A stretch of 64,000 nt of DNA from Edaphobacter acidisoli (GTDB lineage: Bacteria; Acidobacteriota; Terriglobia; Terriglobales; Acidobacteriaceae): positions 186,001 through 250,000 of the forward strand of contig NZ_BMJB01000003.1 of the NCBI RefSeq assembly GCF_014642855.1, read 5' to 3'. This document shows, piece after piece, positions 54,590 to 62,715 of the stretch. A model generated the notes under the pieces. It was not told where the DNA came from, did no database searches, and saw nothing but the letters and a program-made list of their open reading frames with translations. The translations under genes and the position numbers were made by a program. How positions within the stretch are numbered: the first letter of the stretch is position 1; each line of letters opens with the position of its first letter.

Positions 54590-54752
54590 AGGATCAGGGG
54601 CGAAAATGTTGTCATCCTTCCGCGAAGCGGGAGGACCTGCTTTTGCTTCCGTCAAACCGGCAAGAATATGGGTGCCCCATCCATCGCGGTTTCATGCGAT
54701 GGGTGGGATAGCATGAAGCTCACCCAAGGAGAAAGATTCAACCAACTCCCAG

Positions 54753-55613
54753 CTAACGCAGATGCACCTTCCCAAGCATCGCCATCAGCCCACTCTGCGG
54801 AGCACCCGCATCCGCGCCCGAATCCTTCCCCCAAGTCCAATACAAAGCGGCATACGTATAAGTCTCCGGCTGCCCAGCAACCGTTCGCCCAGCCGCAAAC
54901 AACAAGTCGAACCCCTCCTTGAACTCATACGACCCACCCAGGTCCGCCATCGTCGCATACTTCGTGCTGCCCACAGCATCGCCAATTGCGCCATGCCCAA
55001 ATAACTCGGCGCCCAGCATCAGCTTCTTGTTGATCTGCCGCTGCACCTGCCATCCAGCAAACGGATAATCGTTATACCCTGACTGCCGCACGATCACCTC
55101 GCCACCACCACCATAGCTCGTCCACGAACCCCAGCTCTTCTGCACCCACAGCGGCATCCTGTACCACGTTGACCCAACACCCAGCCCCTTCGCAGCATTG
55201 CCACTCGGTAGTTCGACAAACGGAAAGATCCCCACCTCTGGCCGCCGTTTCGTCTCCTTCACCAGCCGCAGCTTCACCCCCAGCTCCGTATCGCCAACTC
55301 CGACGTAAGTAGGAATCTTCTGCGAGGCCGGAGGAAACGCCGACACCAGCGGCACAATCAGATGAATCTGCACATTGGGCACCGCGCCCCAGTTCACCTC
55401 ATACGCTGGAGCCTCCAGCGCAGTCCCACCCTGCGCCGTGCCATCCGAGAGCTCAAACGCATACATCTCAAAATGTCGAAATGGTACCGGGTCCGGATCA
55501 TCCGTCTGAAACGGTGGCCCTGCAAAAGCAGCTCGCGGCGCAGCCGTCAACAGCACAATCAACCCAAGCAGCCAACCGCGCGCACGCCTCAAAAAACAAG
55601 CCACCCGCTGCAT
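54753..55613 (-). CDS. Putative outer-membrane beta-barrel protein
   Basis: 286 residues. Signal peptide (LLGLIVLLTAAPRAAFAGP), then alternating aromatic strands (FEMYAFELSDGT, VQIHLIVPLVSAF, YVGVGDTELGVKLRLV, VGIFPFVELPSG). It resembles the MetA-pathway phenol-degradation/transporter (PF13557-like) family common in Acidobacteria. GGAGG precedes the ATG. The substrate is unknown. Confidence 0.7.
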   Translation of the reverse strand: MQRVACFLRRARGWLLGLIVLLTAAPRAAFAGPPFQTDDPDPVPFRHFEMYAFELSDGTAQGGTALEAPAYEVNWGAVPNVQIHLIVPLVSAFPPASQKIPTYVGVGDTELGVKLRLVKETKRRPEVGIFPFVELPSGNAAKGLGVGSTWYRMPLWVQKSWGSWTSYGGGGEVIVRQSGYNDYPFAGWQVQRQINKKLMLGAELFGHGAIGDAVGSTKYATMADLGGSYEFKEGFDLLFAAGRTVAGQPETYTYAALYWTWGKDSGADAGAPQSGLMAMLGKVHLR

Positions 55614-55752
55614 AGCCGAGCCTCCACCGAGGTCAGTCTAGCAAATGCATATGGCAGGATTTTGATCACAACAAACTCGTCCAGCACAATGACGGAACGC
55701 CCACTCATGCCGCAAATCTCATCGCAGCATGAGTGAGCTTTCAACGCAGTGT

Positions 55753-56229
55753 CTACTTCGTCTCTGCGAACCGGACCAGCTTGTCCAGCGGGCCAGTCCA
55801 TCCATTCCGATGCGCATCCCGCGAAGCCTCGGTCGCAAACCGCTCCTGCGTCAGTTTGATCTCGGTGCCACCGTCCACATCCCGCAACGCCACCGTCACC
55901 AGCGACTCTTCCGTCGGATTCCAGTCGCCACACCACGTAAACACCAGCAGATCAAACGGATTGACTGTCACGTATCTGCCAGTCACCCTCGAAGTGCTCA
56001 CATCGGTTCCGCTTCCTCCTGTCGTGCCGGTCATCTCAAAGAGATACGTGCCGCCGGCACGCGGGTCCGCCTCCGCCCTGCTGCACGGCCTGACCTCCCC
56101 ACCGAACCACTGCCGCACAAACTCCGGCCTGGTCCATACATCGAAGACGCGCTCCCTGCTTGCCTTGATCACACGCGTCAACTCCAGCTTCAAGCCCTTA
56201 CCTTCTGCCTGTTCTACGACTGCGGCCAT
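55753..56229 (-). CDS. SRPBCC/AHSA1-family protein
   Basis: 158 residues from ATG 56229, with AGGAG six bases upstream. START-like fold: LELTRVIKASRERVFDVWTR, WFGGEVRPCSRAEADPRAGG, TGRYVTVNPFDLLVFTW, and LVTVALRDVDGGTEIKLTQE. Hydrophobic-cavity proteins of this type usually sit with an ArsR regulator, as here. Its start lies within the end of the ArsR gene (32-base overlap), giving one operon. Confidence 0.93.
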   Translation of the reverse strand: MAAVVEQAEGKGLKLELTRVIKASRERVFDVWTRPEFVRQWFGGEVRPCSRAEADPRAGGTYLFEMTGTTGGSGTDVSTSRVTGRYVTVNPFDLLVFTWCGDWNPTEESLVTVALRDVDGGTEIKLTQERFATEASRDAHRNGWTGPLDKLVRFAETK

Positions 56230-56560
56230 TGTCTTCTCCTTTTTCCAGGTAGGTCTGGAGAGCATCCAACTGCTGCGTCCAGAATTTTTCATAGAAGGCC
56301 AGCCACTCCTCGGCCGACCTCAGTGACTTCGCATTCAACCGAACCATCTGGTAGCTCCCACGCTTCCGCCGCTCGACCAGCTCCGCCGCCTCCAACACCT
56401 TCAGGTGCTTCGAAACAGCAGCAAGCGTCATCTCATACGGCCGCGCAATCTCGCCAACCGTCTTCTCATATCCGGCAATGTCCCGCAGAATCGCTCTCCG
56501 CGTCGTGTCCGAGAGCGCATGAAAAATCAGATCGAGTTGTAAAGCATTGGATTCAACCAT
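56198..56560 (-). CDS. ArsR-family transcriptional repressor
   Basis: 120 residues from ATG 56560; the frame also offers an upstream start, but the ATG lies inside the operator and just after the -10. The winged helix shows FHALSDTTRRAILRDIAGY, TVGEIARPYEMTLAAVSKHL, KVLEAAELVERRKRGSYQMV. It has no obvious metal-site Cys, in line with the AHSA1-associated subgroup. Autoregulation is indicated by two palindromes over the promoter (56551-56609). Confidence 0.94.
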   Translation of the reverse strand: MVESNALQLDLIFHALSDTTRRAILRDIAGYEKTVGEIARPYEMTLAAVSKHLKVLEAAELVERRKRGSYQMVRLNAKSLRSAEEWLAFYEKFWTQQLDALQTYLEKGEDNGRSRRTGRR

Positions 56561-56609
56561 TTGGTTGAATACTATGCCGGAACTCAAAATCTGTCAACCA
56601 TTTGGTTGA
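56551..56609 (-). promoter_or_regulatory. ArsR promoter with two palindromic operators
   Basis: ATTCAACCA-TT-TGGTTGAAT (56551-56570) covers the start codon. TCAACCA-TT-TGGTTGA (56594-56609) overlaps the -35. Their centres are 41 bases apart (about four turns). Between and within them lies TTGACA (56597-56592), a 17-base spacer and TAGTAT (56574-56569), eight bases before ATG 56560. A repressor on both sites would block RNA polymerase. Confidence 0.88.
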
Positions 56610-56688
56610 ATGATTTCGGAGGCACAGCTATCCCCAGCACTAACTTATAGATAGAGGTTCCATCCCGAACAGAGTGCGGGTCCAGAAG

Positions 56689-58101
56689 CTATTCCGACGG
56701 ACCTGCCATATGAAAGTTCTGCGCATAGACATCGCCAGCTACTCGTTCGCTGCGAGCCTTCCGCGCCAACGCATACGCATCCTCTCTGCTCATCGCGCCG
56801 CCAATCGACACCAGATAAGGCGCGCGCCCATTCGGCGTAAACACCTCCGGCTTCAACTCCGGATGGCGCGACGCCAGCCGCTCCGCCTTCGTCTTCGCCT
56901 GGTCCTCATGGTTATAGGTAAACGCAATCGCCCGCCATTCCACACGATCACCAGCAGCCTGTCCTGCAGTCGAAGCCGCGCTCGAAGCAACTCCATCGAC
57001 TCCCGTCGCCGCAGAAGGCTTCAGATCAGCCGGCACAGGCGCCGACTGTTGCGTAACAGCCGCATCCACCGCCGCAGGATGCACCACCGCTACACTCTGC
57101 TCCGCCGAATGGCCATGGAACATTCCCCACACAAACAGCGCCACCACAACCACGCCCACTCCCACCAGGGCCTTCCACCCCATCCCCGACCGGGATGAAA
57201 CATCCTCTTCATCCGCCAACAGGGCCGCAGTCCGCGACGACGGCATCGCAGCCACTTCAGGCTCATCTTCAAATTCGATCTCAGGCTTGTTTCTGAACTC
57301 ACTCTTAGGCTCGCCGCCCAGCTTATTCACAACCGCAGGCGTAGCCGCCGATGCAGCAACCGCGGCCACCGGAGCAGTAGCAGCCGCAGGCACCACCGTG
57401 CCGGCAGCAATCTGCGGCGAAGCAGCAGGAGCAAGCGCAGCTGCAATCTCCCTGAGCCCCCAGCTCCCATTCAACCCATTCCGCACAATCCCATCGAACG
57501 GAGCCGCCAGAGGCAACTCACTCTTCGCCTCCTCCAGCGTCCTCCGCTGCGTCAGCGACCGCAGCAGCACCGCCGCCAGATCGCGCACGTCTCGCCGCTT
57601 GATTGCAACGCCTTCATCACCCTCTGGCGTCTCGCGAATGCAATCGCTCCGCAGCTTGATCTTCTCGCCCACAGCCAGCACGCTGCCCGGATCGATATGC
57701 TCATGCACAAAGCCGTTGTCGTGCAGAGCCTTCAAGGCTCCCACCAGACTCTCGGCAACCTCGCGCGTCTCCTCCACCGTCAGCCGACGCACACTGACAA
57801 TCTCTCCCAGATTCCCGTCCGCAGGCTCCATCACGCCATAAACCAGCGGAGCGCCATCCATCTCCACCTTGCCAAACTTCTTCAGCTTCACCAGGTTCGG
57901 GTGGTCCAGCGCCGCCACTTCACGCCACCGCGACACAATCCTGTCGTCGTCAAAGTGCGACTCGATCAGCCGAATCACCGTCGGCTTTCCCGTGCCGTTC
58001 GGGGTCGCGAAGAACGCGCTCCGCCCTTCAGGCTGCAACAGTTTGGTTAGAGGGAAAACACCATCAATCGTGCGTCCTTCGTATTCACTCCAAAGTTCCA
58101 T
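56689..58101 (-). CDS. Pseudokinase-like membrane protein with C-terminal SPOR-like domain
   Basis: 470 residues. An N-terminal kinase-like domain (about 1-235) has TVIRLIESHFDDDRIVSRWR (the catalytic Lys replaced by Arg) and ALDHPNLVKLKKFGK, but HEHIDPGSVLA replaces the catalytic HRDxKxxN and no DFG follows (IKLRSDCIRETPEG). A transmembrane helix (about 310-330, ALVGVGVVVVALFVWGM) leads to an Ala/Pro-rich linker and a SPOR-like domain (about 395-465; WRAIAFTYNHEDQAKTKAE). It is probably a catalytically dead scaffold tied to peptidoglycan. Confidence 0.8.
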   Translation of the reverse strand: MELWSEYEGRTIDGVFPLTKLLQPEGRSAFFATPNGTGKPTVIRLIESHFDDDRIVSRWREVAALDHPNLVKLKKFGKVEMDGAPLVYGVMEPADGNLGEIVSVRRLTVEETREVAESLVGALKALHDNGFVHEHIDPGSVLAVGEKIKLRSDCIRETPEGDEGVAIKRRDVRDLAAVLLRSLTQRRTLEEAKSELPLAAPFDGIVRNGLNGSWGLREIAAALAPAASPQIAAGTVVPAAATAPVAAVAASAATPAVVNKLGGEPKSEFRNKPEIEFEDEPEVAAMPSSRTAALLADEEDVSSRSGMGWKALVGVGVVVVALFVWGMFHGHSAEQSVAVVHPAAVDAAVTQQSAPVPADLKPSAATGVDGVASSAASTAGQAAGDRVEWRAIAFTYNHEDQAKTKAERLASRHPELKPEVFTPNGRAPYLVSIGGAMSREDAYALARKARSERVAGDVYAQNFHMAGPSE

Positions 58102-58291
58102 ATTGGTTTCCAGTCCTGGTCATGGATTCCAAGGAGAAGGCCGGCAAGGGCAAAACGAGCAGCGCTCCAAACTTTCGAGGAAGCACAAAGTCGAACGCAG
58201 CTACAAAGCCACGCCCCATTATCCTTCATCGTGCCACTCACCTCAACGCCACAAAATCCACATGTACATAATCGAGTTCCACCCAACCCGA

Positions 58292-59698
58292 TCAGTTCCC
58301 CGGAGGAATCACCAGATACTGCTCCAGCTTCCCATCCGGCTCCTCATACACCGTCACGCGCAACTGCTTCTTGCCAAAATCCACGCGAAACACCCGAAAC
58401 GTCATCCCGCCACGCTTCTCCTCAGAAGTCTGGGTAAAGCTCACAGGCGTGCCCAGCGGCTTCAAACTCGACTCATAATCATCGAGTGCCTCCTGCGTAA
58501 AGTACGCATTGCAAAGCTCCGTCAACTGCGACCGGTCAACCTTTCCCTGCTGCAATCCAGTAAAGATAGCCAGCGCCCGCGCCTCCGCAGTCTTGTCAGA
58601 ATCTCCCTCACTCGCGCCGCCAAGTACCAGCGGAGCAATCCTCCGCTCCAACGCGCTCGCCGCGTTCGAAGCATCCTCGTTGGTCAGCACGGTAACCGAA
58701 ACCTTGTCATCCACATACACCGTATTCTGCGCCACAAACCCCGACACCTCGCCCGAGTGCGCCACAAACCTGTGCCCATCGCGCTCACCCACATCCAGGC
58801 CCAGCCCGTACCCGCTGCCTTTGCCATCCTTCAGCTTCACCTCCTGAAACATCTCGTCATACGAAGCCTTCGAGAGCAGCGTCCGGTTCATCAAACTGAT
58901 ATCCCACTTCGCAAGATCACGCGCCGTCATCGCCAACTCGCCCGCCGCGAACATCCAACCCACGCCCTCCTGCGGAGCAGGCCGCAGCGGCCCCAGCGCG
59001 TGCCTGTAATATCCCGTCGGATCTGTCTCCGGCAGCCGGCTCGCATCCGAGTTCAACACGCTCGTCATCCCCAGCGGCCCAAAGATGCGCTCACGCAACT
59101 GCTCCATCAGCGGCTTGCCGCCGACGATCTCCGCAATCCGTCCCGCAATCACATAATTCGTATTCGAATACTGCCACTCGGTTCCCGGATCGAAATCCAG
59201 CGGCTTCTTCCCCCACACATCCAGAATGTGTTCCGCCGTCGTATTCGCCATCATCGTCGTCATCACGTAGTCCTCGGGCCAGAAATCCTGATACCCGGAC
59301 GTCATCGACAGCACCTCGCGGATCGTCACCTCGTTCGCCCGCGTCAACCCCGGCAGATACTTCCCCACCGGATCATCAATCGACAGCTTCCCGTCCTGCT
59401 GAAGCATGAGCAGCAGCGCCGCCGTGAACTCTTTGCTGATCGACCCGATCGAATACTGCATCTCCGGCGTCGCCGCCATCTCCGGCGAAAGCCGCGCCTC
59501 GCCATACGCCTTCACGTAAGCGACCTTCCCGCCACTCACCACCGCGACCGAAGCGCTCGGCACTCCAGTCGCAGCCAGCACTTCAGAAGCCGCCGCATCC
59601 ATCGCACTCTCTGTCGTTGCAGGCAACTGCGCCGCGGCAGTCAACACAAACGCAAAGCATCCCAAAGCAACCGCACATGAAAAACCAGCAATTTTCAT
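58292..59698 (-). CDS. Serine beta-lactamase-fold hydrolase (penicillin-binding-protein-like)
   Basis: 468 residues from ATG 59698; upstream codons encode a repeat tract and are excluded. Signal peptide (GFSCAVALGCFAFVLTAAAQ). Catalytic motifs are SIGSISKEFTAALLLML (SxxK), QYSNTNYVIAGRIAEI (YxN) and FVAHSGEVSGFVAQN (HxG). A lipocalin-like C-terminal region (about 380-468; TQEALDDYESSLKPLGTPVS) is common in such esterases. It is probably a secreted esterase or D-Ala peptidase-like enzyme. Confidence 0.92.
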   Translation of the reverse strand: MKIAGFSCAVALGCFAFVLTAAAQLPATTESAMDAAASEVLAATGVPSASVAVVSGGKVAYVKAYGEARLSPEMAATPEMQYSIGSISKEFTAALLLMLQQDGKLSIDDPVGKYLPGLTRANEVTIREVLSMTSGYQDFWPEDYVMTTMMANTTAEHILDVWGKKPLDFDPGTEWQYSNTNYVIAGRIAEIVGGKPLMEQLRERIFGPLGMTSVLNSDASRLPETDPTGYYRHALGPLRPAPQEGVGWMFAAGELAMTARDLAKWDISLMNRTLLSKASYDEMFQEVKLKDGKGSGYGLGLDVGERDGHRFVAHSGEVSGFVAQNTVYVDDKVSVTVLTNEDASNAASALERRIAPLVLGGASEGDSDKTAEARALAIFTGLQQGKVDRSQLTELCNAYFTQEALDDYESSLKPLGTPVSFTQTSEEKRGGMTFRVFRVDFGKKQLRVTVYEEPDGKLEQYLVIPPGN

Positions 59699-59753
59699 GC
59701 CCGCAAGACTACCAGCATCGATGCTGTCTCGCCAGAGAGTGCTACGGCAGATC

Positions 59754-59834
59754 GCAGTTGCAGTTGTCGTTGCCCTTGCAGTTGCAGTTGTCGTTGCAGT
59801 TGCTGTTGCAGTTGTTGTTGCAGTTGTTGTTGCC
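59754..59834. repeat. GTTGCA-type simple repeat tract
   Basis: About thirteen degenerate copies of GTTGYN (GTTGCAGTTGTCGTTGCC and so on). It lies between the serine hydrolase and the next gene. In the upstream-extended frame it would encode a Thr/Ala repeat, but no signal supports that. Confidence 0.75.
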
Positions 59835-59844
59835 CCTGAGATAG

Positions 59845-59903
59845 GCCCGGACTTCAGTCCGGGCAACACCAGCCACAAAAAAACCAGGGGCTTCAGCCCC
59901 TGG
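59845..59903. repeat. Pair of REP-like palindromes with shared CTTCAG core
   Basis: GCCCGGACT-TC-AGTCCGGGC (59845-59864) and CCAGGGGCT-TC-AGCCCCTGG (59884-59903). Both have 9-bp arms and the same GG-CTTCAG-CC style centre, so they belong to one repeat family, as with REP elements. They may also act as transcript-end hairpins. Confidence 0.75.
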
Positions 59904-59932
59904 GATATAGCCTTGCCAATGCCATCTCCGAG

Positions 59933-60691
59933 TCAGCCCACAGGCAACGTCACAGCAGCCGCACCGCGCTGCACCTCCGCAGCCCGCCGCAGCTTCCACA
60001 GCGAAGCAAAGTGCAGCAGCACCGAAAGCGGCACCAGAAACACCGGAATCATCACCAGCGGGAACGCACTGATCAACTCATTCGGCTTGTCCAGCGCAAG
60101 CAACTGAAAGCGTGAAGGCGAAGTCAGAAACCCGGTCGTCACCGCAACCACGAGGTCCAGCAGCCCTAAAAGATTCCAGACCCGCAGCCGTCCAGCCTTC
60201 TCACGTGGACTTCGCATATAAGCCAAACCAACCGCAGGCGCCGCCAGGCCAACTGCCATATCACCCAGACCCGCTGGCAGCGCGAACACACCCGGCAACT
60301 GGCCAATCGCATACAACACCAGAAAGATCACGCCCAGGACTCTATAGAACTGCACCCCCACAATCCATTGCTGCGAGACCGCATCCACCACCCTTCGCAG
60401 AAAAGGCCACGACCAGAACAGCACCAGCACCGCCGCCGCAGGACCAAGCAGCCCAAACTGAATCGTAGGCAATTGGCCGGTGTGATAAAACCCAGCCCGA
60501 GACGGCACCAGCGCCACAACAAACCAGGCAGTCAGCAGCGCAGCAACAGCCCACACCGCCTTCCTTCGCTCTCCATCCGCCCATCCCGCACGCTTCAGTT
60601 CGCGGTGCACCGCAAACGCAATCACCGCAATCACCGCCACACTTCCGACCACACTCTCCGACATCAGAAAACCTGAAACCAAGCCGCTCAT
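59933..60691 (-). CDS. Polytopic membrane protein under MarR-type control
   Basis: 252 residues from ATG 60691, with GGAGG upstream; the GTG at 60709 is less likely. About seven helices (VVGSVAVIAVIAFAVHREL, VWAVAALLTAWFVVALVPS, VLGVIFLVLYAIGQLPGVFA and others). No family recognised. A palindrome similar to the one before the MarR gene lies 28 bases upstream, so it is probably the MarR target, perhaps an export or resistance protein. Confidence 0.75.
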   Translation of the reverse strand: MSGLVSGFLMSESVVGSVAVIAVIAFAVHRELKRAGWADGERRKAVWAVAALLTAWFVVALVPSRAGFYHTGQLPTIQFGLLGPAAAVLVLFWSWPFLRRVVDAVSQQWIVGVQFYRVLGVIFLVLYAIGQLPGVFALPAGLGDMAVGLAAPAVGLAYMRSPREKAGRLRVWNLLGLLDLVVAVTTGFLTSPSRFQLLALDKPNELISAFPLVMIPVFLVPLSVLLHFASLWKLRRAAEVQRGAAAVTLPVG

Positions 60692-60718
60692 AACCGTCCT
60701 CCGTTTCACTTTCAGCTC

Positions 60719-60740
60719 AATAGATGTAGATACATCTATT
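60719..60740 (-). promoter_or_regulatory. Palindromic operator before the membrane protein gene
   Basis: AATAGATGTA-GA-TACATCTATT, a perfect 10+2+10 palindrome containing TGTAGATACA. The same TGTANATACA core occurs at the MarR promoter (61205-61214). Confidence 0.8.
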
Positions 60741-60753
60741 CGGACACAAAAAA

Positions 60754-61197
60754 TTAAGCCTGTCCCGCGGTCTCAGCCACGCTCGTCAACAGCTTCCCCA
60801 TCAGCTCCCAATCCCTGTCCCCCAACCCCTCACTCAACTTCCTCTGCGCACGCTCCCAATGTGGTCTGGCCTGTTCCAGCTTCCGCCGCCCGGACGAGCT
60901 CAATGCCAGCCGCTTCTCCCGCCGATCCTCACCCTCCTCCACACTTACCCACCCGCGCTCCACCAGAGAGACCAGCGTGCGCGTCAGCGTCGTACTGTCC
61001 ATCGCCAGCAGCTTCCCAAGCCCTTTCTGCGTAATCTCCCCCGCCAACCCCAGCGACATCAGCAGCGTGTACTGGCTCAGCTCCAGCCCGGAAGGGCGAA
61101 GCTCCCGGTTATACATCCGCGTCACCGCGCGCGCCGCACGCCGAAGCTGCGCACAACCGCAAGGCAAAACCGGAAGCTGTGTAGGCTTTCGTCTCAT
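60754..61197 (-). CDS. MarR-family transcriptional regulator
   Basis: 147 residues from ATG 61197; the frame runs far upstream but that part overlaps the rhodanese gene and is not protein-like. Winged helix: CAQLRRAARAVTRMYNRELR, LSQYTLLMSLGLAGEITQKG, KLLAMDSTTLTRTLVSLVER and DRREKRLALSSSGRRKL. TATATA lies nine bases before the ATG, inside the palindrome TGTATATACA, indicating leaderless, autoregulated expression. It likely represses the membrane protein downstream. Confidence 0.93.
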   Translation of the reverse strand: MRRKPTQLPVLPCGCAQLRRAARAVTRMYNRELRPSGLELSQYTLLMSLGLAGEITQKGLGKLLAMDSTTLTRTLVSLVERGWVSVEEGEDRREKRLALSSSGRRKLEQARPHWERAQRKLSEGLGDRDWELMGKLLTSVAETAGQA

Positions 61198-61204
61198 CAA
61201 TCCA

Positions 61205-61214
61205 TGTATATACA
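61205..61214 (-). promoter_or_regulatory. Operator overlapping the MarR -10
   Basis: TGTATATACA, sharing TGTANATACA with the site at 60719-60740; its centre is the -10 TATATA. Repressor binding would block its own promoter. Confidence 0.65.
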
Positions 61215-61243
61215 CATTTCTAGCGGGCCGCAACAAACCAGCT

Positions 61244-62641
61244 TTACCCGGCAACCACCGGCAGCTTCGCCGCCTCCCACGCTGCAATCCCACCCGCCAG
61301 CTCCACCACATCCGTAATCCCATGCTGATTCAGCACACCCGCCGCAATCGAAGACCTGTACCCTCCGGCGCAGTGCACCGCAATCCTCCGCCCACGCGGC
61401 AGCTCACCCACCCGCGCCGCGAGCTGCGACAGCGGCAGATTCACACTCCCCGCCAGATGCTTCGCGCCCCACTCCTTTGCGCTCCGCACATCCACCACCA
61501 GCGGAGGCTCCTTCGAAGCCAGCTCCTCCGCCAACACCGGCGCGCCCACCCGCTCCGTCTGCCAAACCAGATCCGGCCGCCCCGCCAGCGCGACCATGCC
61601 GTCCTTCAGATACCCCTTCACCTCATCGAACCCAATCCGCCCCAGACGCATCGCCGCCTCCTGCTCGCGCCCCGGCTCCGCCACAATCACAATCGGCTTC
61701 GCAGGATCCAACACTGTCCCCGCCCACGTCGCATACTGTCCACCCAGCCCAATATTGATGCTGCCCGCAAGATGCCCCTTCGCATACTCCGAAGCGTCGC
61801 GCACATCCAGCACCTGCACGCCCGCATTGCTCATCGCAAGCACATCCTCCAACTCCACCGGCCGCAGCCCATGCTCCAGCGCCTTGTCCAGCGTCTCCCG
61901 CTCGCGCGTATTCAGAATCGCATCGTAGGTAAAGTAAGCAGGCGCATCCGGCTGGTCCGCCGACACCAGCCTCACAAACTCCTCCTTCGTCATCGGCCGC
62001 AGCGCATAGTTGAACTTCCGCTGCTCACCCATCGTCGACACCGTGTCCGACGAAATATTCTTCCCGCACAACGACCCCGCCCCATGCGCCGGATACACCA
62101 GCGTCTCGTCCGGCAGCGTCATCAGCTTCCCGTGCAACGACTCATACAGATGGCCGCCCAGCTCCTCCGCCGTCCACCCCAGCGAAGCCCGCAGATCAGG
62201 CCGCCCCACATCACCAATAAACAACGTGTCCCCAGTCAACACCGCATAGGGTTTGTCATTATCCTTCGTCAGATCGAACACCAGAATCGAGATCGACTCA
62301 ATCGTATGCCCAGGCGTCTCCAGCACCTGCAAACGCACGCCGCCAAACTCCAGCGCATCGTCATCCTTCATCGCGACAAACCTGTACTCAGCCTTAGCCT
62401 GCGCGCCCAACCGAATCTCCGCCCCACACCGATCACGCAGCTCCAGATGCCCCGCCAGAAAATCCGCATGAAAGTGCGTCAGAAAAACATAGCGAATCTT
62501 CGCGCCAACACGCTCCGCATCATCCAGATACTGCTGAACGTCCCGCTGCGGATCGACCACCACCGCAGTTCCGCTGGCCTCGTCTGCAATCAGATACGAA
62601 GCATGCGCAAGACAACCAAGGTAGTACTGCTTCAGAAACAT
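61244..62641 (-). CDS. Persulfide dioxygenase-like MBL protein fused to two rhodanese domains
   Basis: 465 residues. The N-terminal metallo-beta-lactamase domain (1-255) has HFHADFLAGHLEL, ETPGHTIESISIL and LTGDTLFIGDVGRPDL, the ETHE1/persulfide dioxygenase signature that oxidises glutathione persulfide to sulfite. Rhodanese 1 (about 265-360) lacks the catalytic Cys (IVIVAEPGREQEA). Rhodanese 2 (about 370-465) has it (IAVHCAGGYRSSIAA). TATACT lies seven bases before the ATG. It detoxifies sulfide or persulfide in the cytosol. Confidence 0.94.
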   Translation of the reverse strand: MFLKQYYLGCLAHASYLIADEASGTAVVVDPQRDVQQYLDDAERVGAKIRYVFLTHFHADFLAGHLELRDRCGAEIRLGAQAKAEYRFVAMKDDDALEFGGVRLQVLETPGHTIESISILVFDLTKDNDKPYAVLTGDTLFIGDVGRPDLRASLGWTAEELGGHLYESLHGKLMTLPDETLVYPAHGAGSLCGKNISSDTVSTMGEQRKFNYALRPMTKEEFVRLVSADQPDAPAYFTYDAILNTRERETLDKALEHGLRPVELEDVLAMSNAGVQVLDVRDASEYAKGHLAGSINIGLGGQYATWAGTVLDPAKPIVIVAEPGREQEAAMRLGRIGFDEVKGYLKDGMVALAGRPDLVWQTERVGAPVLAEELASKEPPLVVDVRSAKEWGAKHLAGSVNLPLSQLAARVGELPRGRRIAVHCAGGYRSSIAAGVLNQHGITDVVELAGGIAAWEAAKLPVVAG

Positions 62642-62648
62642 GCCGCGA

Positions 62649-62654
62649 AGTATA
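62649..62654 (-). promoter_or_regulatory. -10 hexamer TATACT of leaderless persulfide dioxygenase gene
   Basis: TATACT, TCGCGGC, then ATG 62641; no Shine-Dalgarno. Confidence 0.55.
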
Positions 62655-62715
62655 AAGCAGAACCATTACCACTGGCTTTCAAGCAAGCCCGCGTCTCGCT
62701 TCTGAGGCGTGAGTT

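Noticed and set aside
59754..59834. Possible CRISPR array
   Set aside because: The repeated unit is only about six bases, degenerate, with no spacers or cas genes.
59699..59878. Thr/Ala-repeat N-terminus of the serine hydrolase
   Set aside because: Comes from the GTTGCA tract; the true signal peptide starts at ATG 59698.
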